From Prevotella sp. CAG:1058 (lineage in GTDB: Bacteria; Bacteroidota; Bacteroidia; Bacteroidales; Bacteroidaceae), in assembly GCA_000433175.1 (NCBI GenBank), contig HF986660.1, positions 1-13,234 of the forward strand: 13,234 nt of DNA. The letters run 5' to 3'. The notes below the pieces were generated by a model that saw only the letters and a program-made list of their open reading frames with translations, searched no databases and was not told the origin of the DNA. Of this stretch, positions 6,517-13,234 are shown in pieces. The position numbers were made by a program, and so were the translations under genes. Each line of letters opens with the position of its first letter. The first letter of the stretch is position 1.

Positions 6517-7206
6517 ATGGATAAGAATTATCGAATATTGGTTGTTGATGACGAACAAGATTTGTGCGAGATCCTTAAGTTCAATCTTGAAACCGACGGC
6601 TATGTAGTGGAGACTGCAAATTCTGCAGAAGATGCCTTAGATATGAACATTGAAAGTTTCGATCTCATGTTACTCGATGTTATGATGGGTGGTATGTCAG
6701 GATTTGCTATGGCTAAAAAGTTGAAGGCTAATCCTGCTACGAAAGATATTCCCATAGTATTCCTTACAGCCCGCGACACAGAGAATGACACCGTTACAGG
6801 TTTCAATTTAGGTGCCGACGATTACATATCAAAACCTTTTTCCATCCGTGAAGTTTTGGTAAGGATACGCGCTGTTTTGCGTCGAACTGCAGAAAGAAAC
6901 GGTGAACCACAGGCTAATATGTTAAGTTATCAAGGGCTAGAACTGAATCTTGATAAGAAGACCGTCAGTATAGACGGCGAGGAAGTGCCTTTCACCAAAA
7001 CAGAGTTTGAAATACTTCATTTGCTGCTTGATGAGAAAGGCAGAGTCTTTTCACGTCAAGAACTGATTGACCGAATCTGGCCGAAAGACGTGCTTGTCCT
7101 TGACCGTACAGTAGATGTCAATATAACACGTCTGCGCAAAAAGATTGGCAAGTTCTCGAAGTGTATAGTTACCCGTTTGGGATTCGGTTATTATTTTGAT
7201 GCATAA
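6517..7206 (+). CDS. Response regulator, OmpR/PhoB family
   Basis: This is a DNA-binding transcription factor controlled by phosphorylation, the presumed partner of the kinase encoded next. It has 229 residues. The receiver domain (about 5-120) shows the acidic pocket D11/D12, phospho-acceptor D54 (LLDVMM), switch T84 (FLTAR) and K106 (SKPF). The C-terminal winged-helix effector domain (about 135-229) carries the family blocks FTKTEFEILHLLL, VFSRQELIDRIW and the recognition helix region DRTVDVNITRLRKKIG, ending in GFGYYFDA. All residues needed for phosphotransfer are present. The partner kinase is PhoR-like in general layout, so annotators may call the pair PhoB/PhoR, but nothing here shows phosphate control (no pst or phoU genes). 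It does not resemble the Bacteroides RprY regulator as I remember it. The kinase follows after 68 bp, an unusually wide gap for such a pair. Confidence 0.93.
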   Translation: MDKNYRILVVDDEQDLCEILKFNLETDGYVVETANSAEDALDMNIESFDLMLLDVMMGGMSGFAMAKKLKANPATKDIPIVFLTARDTENDTVTGFNLGADDYISKPFSIREVLVRIRAVLRRTAERNGEPQANMLSYQGLELNLDKKTVSIDGEEVPFTKTEFEILHLLLDEKGRVFSRQELIDRIWPKDVLVLDRTVDVNITRLRKKIGKFSKCIVTRLGFGYYFDA

Positions 7207-7274
7207 TACATAAAATCTTATACTTAGCCTGTTATGTCTTTTTCAGGTTGTAGTGGAAGTAATATATAATTACT

Positions 7275-8684
7275 ATGTTGAAAACATCTGTTGGAACTCG
7301 TCTTTACATCAGTGTTTTAGCCGTTTTCATTGTTTTTGCCGCAGCGTTTATAATATTTCAGCACGAACGCGAACGCGAATACAAGATAAATTCGCTCAAT
7401 TCGCGTCTTCAGGATTATAATTCAAGAATGATTGAAACGCTAGAATACATAGGCAGTTATTCGGAAGAAGCGTTGGACAGGTATGTTAGAAATCACCATA
7501 TACATGGTCTCCGGGTTACCCTTATCAAGCGAGACGGTCGTGTGGTTTATGACAACATGTACAAGGACTATGTTAAGATGGATAGTCATCAAAACCGTTT
7601 GGAAGTGCGTGAGGCTATTTCCAATGGGAACGGATTTGATTTTAGCCGTCTAAGTTCTACGATGAAACAGACGTATTTTTATTCGGCTACTTATGTTCCA
7701 GAGCTTGATATAGTGGTTCGTAGTGCACTTCCATACGATAATAGCATGGCTGAGATGCTCAAGGCGGACCAGCATTATTTGTGGTTTACTCTTGTTGCTG
7801 TACTGATACTTGTATTCATACTTTACCGTTTTGTCAGTCGTCTTGGTGATAATATAGCCAAATTGCGTCTTTTTGCCAGTCGTGCTGATCATAACGAAAG
7901 CCTTGATTCAGAAGATCTTGTCGGTTTTTCGGGTGATGAGCTAGGCGAAATTGCCGAGCGGATAATAAAAATGTACAAACGGTTGAAACGTACTAAAGAA
8001 GAGCAAAATGTATTAAAGCGACAGTTGACACAGAATATCGCCCATGAGTTGAAAACTCCGGTTGCCAGCATTCAGGGTTATCTTGAAACGGTTTTGGAGA
8101 ATCCTAATATAAATGAAACAACAAAACAGCAATTTCTAGAACGGTGTTACGCCCAGTCACAACGTTTGACCTCGTTGCTGCATGATATTTCTACTTTGAA
8201 TCGTCTTGACGATGCACCTGAAATGGTAGATTTTGAGACCGTTGACATTAATGCAATGGTAGCCAACATAATAAAAGATACGACCTTGCAGATGTCAGAA
8301 CGTAAGATGACGTTTGACAATCGTTTACCGCAAGGCGTTGTAGTGCGTGGCAACCAGTCTTTGGTTTACAGCGTATTCCGGAATCTGACTGATAATGCCA
8401 TTGCGTATGCCGGTGAAGGAACAACGATTACATTATCGGCGTCAATTAAAGGCGGTTTTTGGAGTTTTACGTTTAGCGATAATGGTGTAGGTGTTCCTTA
8501 TGAACATTTGCCGCGTCTTTTTGAGAGGTTTTACAGGGTTGATAAAGGACGCAGCCGCAAAATGGGAGGTACAGGGCTTGGACTTGCGATAGTAAAGAAT
8601 TCAATACTTTTACATGGCGGTACAATAACTGTTGACAATAATCTTACAGGGGGATTACGTTTTGACTTTACGTTAAGAAAGTAG
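7275..8684 (+). CDS. Membrane sensor histidine kinase
   Basis: This is a sensor kinase that should phosphorylate the response regulator encoded just upstream. The 469 residues run: TM1 (about 10-28), an extracytoplasmic sensor region of about 138 residues, TM2 (about 168-186), a HAMP-like linker (about 188-240), the HisKA dimerisation domain with acceptor H257 in NIAHELKTPVASIQGYLE (254-271), and the ATPase domain. The ATPase domain shows the N box (NLTDNA, 370-375), G1 DNGVGVP (402-408), F box LFERFYRVD (415-423) and G2 GGTGLGLAIV (431-440). The catalytic set is complete. The sensor region contains a RVTLIKRDGRVVYDN stretch (80-94), which looks like a PAS/CACHE-type strand pair, but no ligand can be named. 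mrp begins 85 bp downstream. The start ATG at 7275 directly precedes the first membrane helix and fits family length. Confidence 0.93.
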   Translation: MLKTSVGTRLYISVLAVFIVFAAAFIIFQHEREREYKINSLNSRLQDYNSRMIETLEYIGSYSEEALDRYVRNHHIHGLRVTLIKRDGRVVYDNMYKDYVKMDSHQNRLEVREAISNGNGFDFSRLSSTMKQTYFYSATYVPELDIVVRSALPYDNSMAEMLKADQHYLWFTLVAVLILVFILYRFVSRLGDNIAKLRLFASRADHNESLDSEDLVGFSGDELGEIAERIIKMYKRLKRTKEEQNVLKRQLTQNIAHELKTPVASIQGYLETVLENPNINETTKQQFLERCYAQSQRLTSLLHDISTLNRLDDAPEMVDFETVDINAMVANIIKDTTLQMSERKMTFDNRLPQGVVVRGNQSLVYSVFRNLTDNAIAYAGEGTTITLSASIKGGFWSFTFSDNGVGVPYEHLPRLFERFYRVDKGRSRKMGGTGLGLAIVKNSILLHGGTITVDNNLTGGLRFDFTLRK

Positions 8685-8691
8685 TCAGATA

Positions 8692-8752
8692 ACGTATTTT
8701 GGCGGTTTTTCAGTCAAAATTTTGTTCGTTTGCATATTTATTACGTATTTTG
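8692..8752 (+). repeat. Direct repeat ACGTATTTTG upstream of mrp
   Basis: ACGTATTTTG occurs at 8692-8701 and again at 8743-8752, 51 bases apart, in the short AT-rich gap between the kinase and mrp. The spacing is close to five helical turns, so paired regulator sites are conceivable. In such AT-rich sequence, two copies by chance are also plausible. Confidence 0.3.
8725..8732 (+). promoter_or_regulatory. Weak candidate -7 element for mrp
   Basis: TTCGTTTG differs by one base from TAnnTTTG and is followed by CA, as at the other promoters here. A TTTG at 8698-8701 could serve as the -33 element, with a long 23-base spacer. It would place the start point about 30 bases before the ATG at 8770. 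Read-through from the kinase gene is an equally good explanation for mrp expression. Confidence 0.28.
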
Positions 8753-8769
8753 CATGTAAAAAAAGAATT

Positions 8770-9867
8770 ATGACATTATACCCCAAATTAATAATGGATG
8801 CTCTGGCTACGGTTACGTATCCAGGTACTAAGAAGAATCTCGTTGAAAGTGAAATGGTTGCAGACAATCTACGAATTGACGGTATGAAAGTATCGTTTTC
8901 GTTGATTTTTCCTCGTGATACAGACCCTTTCATCAAGTCAACGCTTAAAGCCGCTGAGGCTGCAATACATTACCATGTAAGTAAAGATGTAGAAGTTGCA
9001 ATTAACGTTGAAACCAAGTCTAAACCGCGCCCTGAGCCAGGAAAGATGTTGCCGGGAGTTAAAAACGTCATAGCTGTCAGCTCAGGCAAGGGAGGAGTTG
9101 GTAAGAGTACTGTGGCCGCAAATCTTGCTATTTCATTGGCACGTCTCGGTTACAAGGTTGGTTTGCTTGATGCTGACATTTTCGGACCGTCAATGCCGAA
9201 GATGTTTGATGTTGAGGATGCCCGTCCGTATGCTGTAAACAGAGACGGGCGCGATTTGATAGAGCCTATTGAAAAGTATGGTGTCAAACTATTGAGCATT
9301 GGCTTTTTTGTTAATCCTGATACCGCAACATTATGGCGTGGAGGCATGGCATCGAATGCATTGAAACAGCTCATCGGTGATTCTGATTGGGGAGAGCTTG
9401 ACTATTTCGTTCTTGATACGCCTCCTGGTACAAGCGACATCCACCTTACTTTGTTGCAGACACTGGCCATAACCGGTGCCGTAATTGTAAGTACGCCGCA
9501 GAATGTTGCTTTGGCGGATGCCCGTAAAGGTATTGACATGTATAAGAACGATAAGGTTAATGTGCCTATCCTTGGTCTTGTAGAGAACATGGCATGGTTT
9601 ACACCTGCAGAGCTTCCTAATAACAAATATTATATTTTTGGTAAGGAAGGATGTAAGAATCTTGCAAAAGAAATGAATCTGCCATTGCTCGCACAGATTC
9701 CAGTCGTGCAGAGTATTTGTGAGAGCGGTGATTCCGGTAAGCCGGCTGCTCTTAATGCCGATACCATAACAGGTCAGGCATTTATTAACTTGGCGCAGGC
9801 TGTGGTCACCGTTACCAACAGGCGTAATAAGGAGCATGCGCCGACCAAGATAGTTCAAATAAAATAA
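8770..9867 (+). CDS. mrp: Mrp/NBP35-type P-loop ATPase (Fe-S carrier family)
   Basis: This is a cytoplasmic MRP/Nbp35/ApbC-family ATPase; characterised members carry and transfer Fe-S clusters. The chosen start at 8770 gives 365 residues beginning MTLYPKLIMDALATV, which fits Bacteroidales homologues as I recall them. The frame is open upstream to a TTG at 8722, but those 16 codons look non-homologous. Residues 1-80 form a MIP18/DUF59-like domain. The ATPase domain starts near 98 with the deviant Walker A GKGGVGKST (106-114, two lysines K107 and K112), then DADIFGPSMPKMF (134-146), TLWRGGMASNALKQ (187-200) and DTPPGTSDIHLT (216-227). The CxxC pair that binds the bridging cluster in ApbC/Nbp35 is missing: after VENMAWFT comes PAELPNNKYYIFG (279-291) with no Cys. 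Only scattered Cys remain (C295, C317). A strong terminator follows. Confidence 0.93.
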   Translation: MTLYPKLIMDALATVTYPGTKKNLVESEMVADNLRIDGMKVSFSLIFPRDTDPFIKSTLKAAEAAIHYHVSKDVEVAINVETKSKPRPEPGKMLPGVKNVIAVSSGKGGVGKSTVAANLAISLARLGYKVGLLDADIFGPSMPKMFDVEDARPYAVNRDGRDLIEPIEKYGVKLLSIGFFVNPDTATLWRGGMASNALKQLIGDSDWGELDYFVLDTPPGTSDIHLTLLQTLAITGAVIVSTPQNVALADARKGIDMYKNDKVNVPILGLVENMAWFTPAELPNNKYYIFGKEGCKNLAKEMNLPLLAQIPVVQSICESGDSGKPAALNADTITGQAFINLAQAVVTVTNRRNKEHAPTKIVQIK

Positions 9868-9871
9868 TATG

Positions 9872-9929
9872 AACAGTGGGAAACCTAATTTGTGAATACA
9901 CAAAATGGTTTCCCACTGTTTGTTTTTTC
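9872..9929 (+). terminator. Compound hairpin terminator between mrp and cydB, possibly bidirectional
   Basis: A perfect 14-bp stem (AACAGTGGGAAACC at 9872-9885, GGTTTCCCACTGTT at 9907-9920) encloses a second 6-bp stem (TTTGTG 9889-9894, CACAAA 9899-9904) with an AATA loop. The T-rich tail TGTTTTTTC (9921-9929) makes it a strong terminator for mrp on the plus strand. On the minus strand the stem is followed by a moderately T-rich stretch, so it probably also ends the convergent cyd transcript. Confidence 0.88.
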
Positions 9930-9934
9930 AATAA

Positions 9935-11074
9935 TTAATAGGCTTCTTCTTTCAAATCCTCTTTTGTTATTTTCTTTTTATCCATTATTCTCCAGACGTA
10001 TGCGATGTATGCAATGACGAAAGGTACGATAAGTGACACTACAGACATTGTTTTAAGCGTAAACTCGCTGCTGCAGCTGTTTGCTATTGTAAGACTGCTT
10101 TGCATGTCGGCGCTTGACGGATAATATGCTGTATTGTTCCAGCCTGTACAAAGCAAAAGGCTTAACACAACGAGTACGGTGCCTATACCGGCCGGCCATA
10201 TTCCGTTATTGTAATAATTGGTGAAAATAGTTTTAGCTGAACCGTAAATGAATAATGCAACACCTGCAACAAGCAATAATGCGATAGGCCACATCTGCAA
10301 GAAGTTATTGAAGTACTTGTTTGGCTCGATGTAGATTTCACCTGATGCCGGATCTGTTGCATAACCGTCCTGTATGAGAATATGTGCAAGTGTGACTATG
10401 AAGAACACGAGAAACGGTACGACAGTGCCAACCAACCTGACTGATGCACGAGAGCGGATATTCTCATTCTCGACATTGTTCATTACATAAAGTATGCCCA
10501 GGCTGCGTGCAAGGAATAACACTGCAAGACCGAAAATGATATTCCAACCGTTAAGTAATGCGTCGAGCCCGTGACTTGCATTTGCCCAACTGCTTATTAT
10601 CGGATTTGGACTTCCCAAGATATTTGACTTGTCAATAATGAAGTTGGCTCCGTTGAAGAATGTTGCTACGGCAACTCCAAGTAGCAGTGGACCGACTATG
10701 CCGTTGATTACGAGGAAATACTGGAATGTCTTTGTACCAAGTAAATTCCCTAGTTTGTTCTGGAATTCGTAACTGACGGCTTGTACAACGAAAGTGAACA
10801 GGATAATCATCCAGACCCAATAAGCACCACCGAAGCTTGTACTGTAAAACAATGGAAATGAGGCGAAAAACGCTCCTCCGAAAGTTACGAGCGTGGTGAA
10901 TGTAAGTTCCCATTTGCGCCCCGTTGAGTTTATGATCATCCGTCGTTCTTCTTCGTTTGTGCTTAATGAGAACATTACAGAATTGGCACCCTGGACAAAC
11001 ATCATAAACACCAGCAATGCTCCCAGCAGGGAAATTATGAACCACCAGTATTGTTGAAAAAAATCGTATGTCAT
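9935..11074 (-). CDS. cydB: Cytochrome bd ubiquinol oxidase subunit II
   Basis: CydB is the second core membrane subunit of the bd-type quinol:O2 oxidoreductase, which reduces O2 to water in the cytoplasmic membrane without pumping protons. The product has 379 residues and is mostly hydrophobic, with about nine recognisable membrane helices. It opens with MTYDFFQQYWWFIISLLGAL and contains GRKWELTFTTLVTFGGAFFASFP split over helix 2 (about 52-74), then FYSTSFGGAYWVWM (76-89) and VSYEFQNKLGN (99-109), blocks I recognise from Bacteroidota CydB. The C-terminus is short, charged and probably cytoplasmic (MDKKKITKEDLKEEAY). It lies 65 bp downstream of cydA on the same strand with no promoter match between them, so it is the last gene of the DUF4492-cydA-cydB operon and ends at the hairpin at 9872-9929. 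No truncation is seen. Confidence 0.95.
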   Translation of the reverse strand: MTYDFFQQYWWFIISLLGALLVFMMFVQGANSVMFSLSTNEEERRMIINSTGRKWELTFTTLVTFGGAFFASFPLFYSTSFGGAYWVWMIILFTFVVQAVSYEFQNKLGNLLGTKTFQYFLVINGIVGPLLLGVAVATFFNGANFIIDKSNILGSPNPIISSWANASHGLDALLNGWNIIFGLAVLFLARSLGILYVMNNVENENIRSRASVRLVGTVVPFLVFFIVTLAHILIQDGYATDPASGEIYIEPNKYFNNFLQMWPIALLLVAGVALFIYGSAKTIFTNYYNNGIWPAGIGTVLVVLSLLLCTGWNNTAYYPSSADMQSSLTIANSCSSEFTLKTMSVVSLIVPFVIAYIAYVWRIMDKKKITKEDLKEEAY

Positions 11075-11139
11075 GTTATTTGTTTTTTATTGGGTAAAAT
11101 AATAATTAAGCTCTTGATGGAGTTGTATCATTTGTTTAT

Positions 11140-12732
11140 TTAATTCTTCATTTGTTCTTTTCGTGTGTATTCCGGCCCGTTTTTTATTGCTTTGCACATT
11201 ATGCTTATTTCCACGGCAAGCAGCAAGGTGAATAGTGCCAGGAATATGAAGAATGTCAAGACAACAGAGCTTGCTTCTATGTCAGACACGGCTGCCCATG
11301 TCGGCAGCATGTCCTGTATGGTCCAAGGCTGCCGCCCGAATTCAGCTACTATCCATCCGGCCTCGCTTGCGATGTATCCCAAAGGCAATAATGACATGCC
11401 TGCTATTTGGTACCAGCGCATGGATGTAATGTCTTTCTTATATGACAAGAAGGTGGAAACGGCGAAGAAAAGCAGGAACAGCATTCCAAGTCCAACCATT
11501 ACGCGGAAGGCCCAAAAGCATACAGGAATGAACGGCACAGTCTGTTCAGCGTTGTTTATGTATCCGTAGCCAAAGTATTTCATGTTCTCGTCCAACTTTT
11601 TGCGGTTTGCCGAGGCTGCATCTGCGTCGTTGTTAGCTTTAGCTTCACGGTAACCGGCCAGTGCGGCTATCGCCGTGCGTCCGCGTTCCATCTTTTCTTC
11701 CAAAGATACGGCCTTGCTGCCGTCTGGCATGGTGTAGCCACCTTTAATTATATCGTTGATTCCCGGTACGTATCCGTTAAAGTCTCTTGTTGCGAGGAAT
11801 GAAAGCATTTTAGGTACGGCGATTTTCATTTGAGGCTCTTCACCTGCGGCGTAGTCGGGCTGGCTGAACGGATTGACTAGTGCTACAAGGGTAAGGCCTT
11901 CGCCTTGTCCTCCGTCGTATAGCGCTTCCATAGCCGCCAGTTTCATGGGTTGTGACTTTGCCACCATGTATGCCGAGCTGTCGCCTGTGTGTATGGCAAA
12001 CAGCGATGCGACTAAACCAGTAATAGAGGCAATTTTAATGCTTTCGACGGCAAGTTGCCGGTCGTTGTCATTGCGCTTTTTCCTGAAAAGCAGATAACAG
12101 CTTACGGCTACCGTGAATATTGCACCGATAATCCAAGCAGATATTACAGTGTGGAAAAACTTGTCGACGGCAAAAGGAGACAGTGCGACTTCGGCGAATG
12201 ATGTCATTTCGTTGCGCATTGTGTCCGGATTGAATGCCTGTCCCACCGGATTTTGCATCCATGCATTAGCAACAAGAATCCACCATGCCGAAATAGTGGC
12301 ACCAAGCCCCGTGAGCCATGTCGACGCCAGGTGGAAGCCGCGTGACACTTTGTTCCAACCGAAAAACATTACTCCGACAAACGTTGCTTCGAGAAAGAAG
12401 GCAACAATTCCTTCTATCGCGAGCGGTGCGCCGAATATATCGCCCACTAGCCATGAGTAGTTGCTCCAGTTGGTGCCAAACTCGAACTCGAGGATTATGC
12501 CTGTGGCCACACCCATTGCGAAGTTTATGCCGAACAGCTTCTGCCAGAAGCGTGCAGTGTCTTTCCAGAACACTTTACCCGTGCGGTAGTAGCAAGTCTC
12601 CATTATGCCCATGATAAGTGCTAGGCCCAATGTCAGCGGAACGAAAAGCCAATGGTAAATGGCCGTAAGGGCGAACTGTGCCCTAGACCAGTCAACCGTT
12701 CCTGTACTTATACTTAAAAACAAGTCGTTCAT
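11140..12732 (-). CDS. cydA: Cytochrome bd ubiquinol oxidase subunit I
   Basis: CydA is the haem-bearing subunit of cytochrome bd: it oxidises quinol on the outer side of the membrane and carries haems b558, b595 and d. It has 530 residues, close to E. coli CydA (522). By family alignment from memory, the haem ligands are present: H27 in SRAQFALTAIYHW (E. coli H19), H194 in DKFFHTVISAW (H186) and M412 in FWAFRVMVGLGM (M393), with R410 beside it. The proton-path acids E107 and E115 lie in PLAIEGIVAFFLEATFVG. The quinol-loop residues K264 and E269 are in QPMKLAAMEA, equivalent to K252/E257. The hydrophilic stretch between the quinol-loop motif and M412 is long (about 275-400), with a Lys/Ala/Asn/Asp-rich helical part at 343-384. 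It follows the DUF4492 gene by 51 bp and precedes cydB by 65 bp. All key residues are kept, so an active oxidase is expected. Confidence 0.96.
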   Translation of the reverse strand: MNDLFLSISTGTVDWSRAQFALTAIYHWLFVPLTLGLALIMGIMETCYYRTGKVFWKDTARFWQKLFGINFAMGVATGIILEFEFGTNWSNYSWLVGDIFGAPLAIEGIVAFFLEATFVGVMFFGWNKVSRGFHLASTWLTGLGATISAWWILVANAWMQNPVGQAFNPDTMRNEMTSFAEVALSPFAVDKFFHTVISAWIIGAIFTVAVSCYLLFRKKRNDNDRQLAVESIKIASITGLVASLFAIHTGDSSAYMVAKSQPMKLAAMEALYDGGQGEGLTLVALVNPFSQPDYAAGEEPQMKIAVPKMLSFLATRDFNGYVPGINDIIKGGYTMPDGSKAVSLEEKMERGRTAIAALAGYREAKANNDADAASANRKKLDENMKYFGYGYINNAEQTVPFIPVCFWAFRVMVGLGMLFLLFFAVSTFLSYKKDITSMRWYQIAGMSLLPLGYIASEAGWIVAEFGRQPWTIQDMLPTWAAVSDIEASSVVLTFFIFLALFTLLLAVEISIMCKAIKNGPEYTRKEQMKN

Positions 12733-12783
12733 ATATTTATTTATTAATTAATGGTTGTCAGGTGTTGTGATAACGGTTCTTAC

Positions 12784-12993
12784 TTACAAGCCGGCCCTGT
12801 CTGTTATTTGCGTCGACACGTAATCGGCTTCGTTGCCCTTGCTTGTCCGCTCGTTCAGTATGTCAGGCATGAAAAACGTCCTTATTACAAGGAATATCAC
12901 GGCTAATTTGACAAGCACTACGATCCATAGTGTCTTGCCTAATTTCATGTTTGCAAAGCCTTCTTTGTAGAAATTGATTATGCGTTTTATCAT
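12784..12993 (-). CDS. DUF4492 small membrane protein of the cyd operon
   Basis: This 69-residue protein of unknown function is recognised as DUF4492 from its pattern: a short basic-aromatic head with FYKEGFANMKLGKTLW (8-23), then one membrane helix (about 22-41) and a polar tail ending DRAGL. It is the first gene of the cyd operon: the cyd promoter lies about 60 bp upstream and cydA starts 51 bp downstream on the same strand. Cytochrome bd in other bacteria has small single-helix subunits (CydX, CydH/CydY), so an accessory or assembly role is a reasonable inference, but DUF4492 shows no clear sequence likeness to CydX. The start ATG is the only reasonable one, because the conserved-looking block begins within ten residues of it. 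Confidence 0.85.
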   Translation of the reverse strand: MIKRIINFYKEGFANMKLGKTLWIVVLVKLAVIFLVIRTFFMPDILNERTSKGNEADYVSTQITDRAGL

Positions 12994-13042
12994 GGTCGTG
13001 GCTTAATAATACATTTAATATCAAACTTGCGGCATAAGCTTA

Positions 13043-13056
13043 TTGATATTTTGCAA
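13043..13056. promoter_or_regulatory. Partial FNR/CRP-type palindrome over the cyd start point
   Basis: TTGAT-ATTT-TGCAA matches 8 of the 10 defined bases of the FNR box TTGAT-N4-ATCAA. It overlaps the -7 element and the predicted start point of the cyd promoter, a position that would suggest repression if it is bound. Oxygen control of cyd genes is common in bacteria, but the match is imperfect and the region is AT-rich. Confidence 0.22.
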
Positions 13057-13085
13057 AAATATATAAAATATGATTAGACTCCAAA
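13054..13085 (-). promoter_or_regulatory. Promoter of the DUF4492-cydA-cydB operon
   Basis: On the minus strand this reads TTTG (13085-13082), a 20-base spacer, then TATTTTTG (13061-13054), a full match to the Bacteroidota -33/-7 promoter. It has the same -7 octamer and spacer length as the promoter at 3393-3424. Transcription should start near 13047, giving a leader of about 55 bases before the ATG at 12993. Confidence 0.65.
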
Positions 13086-13234
13086 TTTTTTGTTGCCATA
13101 ATTATTTATTTGTTACAGATGCTATTGGGCTTGGTTACAATTCAGGCGTGTTTGCGTTATACGTGCAAAGAGAAAAATTTTACAAATTCCGAGCCGGTTT
13201 TTTGACTTAATACAGAAATACTTTACACCGTTTT
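13086..13234. other. AT-rich non-coding end of the window
   Basis: I find no gene, exact TAnnTTTG element, convincing hairpin or RNA gene in this stretch. It lies upstream of the cyd promoter and may include upstream control sequence for it, or the flank of a gene outside the window. Confidence 0.5.

Noticed and set aside
6517..8684. Assignment of the two-component pair to RprY/RprX
   Set aside because: The receiver N-terminus and the kinase do not match the Bacteroides RprY sequence as I recall it; the pair is left without symbols.
8722..8769. Upstream TTG start that would lengthen Mrp by 16 residues
   Set aside because: The extra residues (MFVCIFITYFACKKRI) are hydrophobic and unlike the family N-terminus, while ATG at 8770 begins the familiar MTLYPKLIMDAL.
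13190..13205. Possible terminator: short GC stretch before a T run
   Set aside because: Only a 3-bp stem (CCG/CGG) can form, too weak for a terminator call.
1..13234. Search for a defence system, prophage, insertion sequence or CRISPR array
   Set aside because: The RecD-like helicase and RmuC alone do not make a defence locus; no integrase, transposase, terminal repeats or repeat-spacer array is visible, and all genes fit a conserved chromosomal setting.

Overview
The window looks like a chromosomal piece of a Bacteroidota genome, most likely order Bacteroidales and possibly Muribaculaceae (family placement is a low-confidence guess). The reasons are protein families typical of that phylum (DUF3822, DUF4492, and an Mrp ATPase and CydA/CydB of Bacteroidales type) and four or five upstream regions carrying the Bacteroidota -7 element TAnnTTTG. 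No transposase, phage, CRISPR or tRNA/rRNA sequence is visible. All genes look intact except the first, which is cut by the left edge.

Layout. 2-1096 (+): C-terminal 364 residues of a cardiolipin synthase. It converges on a minus-strand group (3269 to 1188): a small single-pass membrane protein with a pseudopilin-like pattern, a DUF3822 protein overlapping it by 20 bp, and rsmD (16S rRNA m2G966 methyltransferase). That group ends at a strong hairpin terminator at 1127-1156. A divergent promoter region (3270-3442) separates it from plus-strand genes: a RecD-like SF1 helicase (3443-4963), rmuC (5016-6362), an OmpR/PhoB-type response regulator (6517-7206), its sensor kinase (7275-8684) and an Mrp-type P-loop ATPase (8770-9867). 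A compound hairpin terminator (9872-9929) separates mrp from the convergent cytochrome bd operon DUF4492-cydA-cydB (12993 to 9935), which has a well-formed promoter at 13054-13085.

How the genes fit together. The right end is a respiratory operon: CydA and CydB form the bd-type quinol oxidase used under low oxygen, and the DUF4492 protein is probably a small accessory membrane protein. The centre combines DNA maintenance (helicase, RmuC), a two-component signalling pair and an Fe-S-carrier-like ATPase; nothing shows that these act together. The least understood part is the pseudopilin-like/DUF3822 pair. DUF3822 has a layout reminiscent of ASKHA-fold proteins such as PilM/GspL, so the pair could be an orphan two-protein membrane module. 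This is the best candidate for undescribed biology here, but it rests on pattern reading only.

Base composition falls along the window. Sampled 60-base lines give about 60-72% GC at the far left, about 50% by the end of cls, about 45% in the helicase, 35-42% around rmuC and the kinase, and about 50% in cydA. The cls gene also prefers the Ile codon ATA despite its GC-rich wobble positions.
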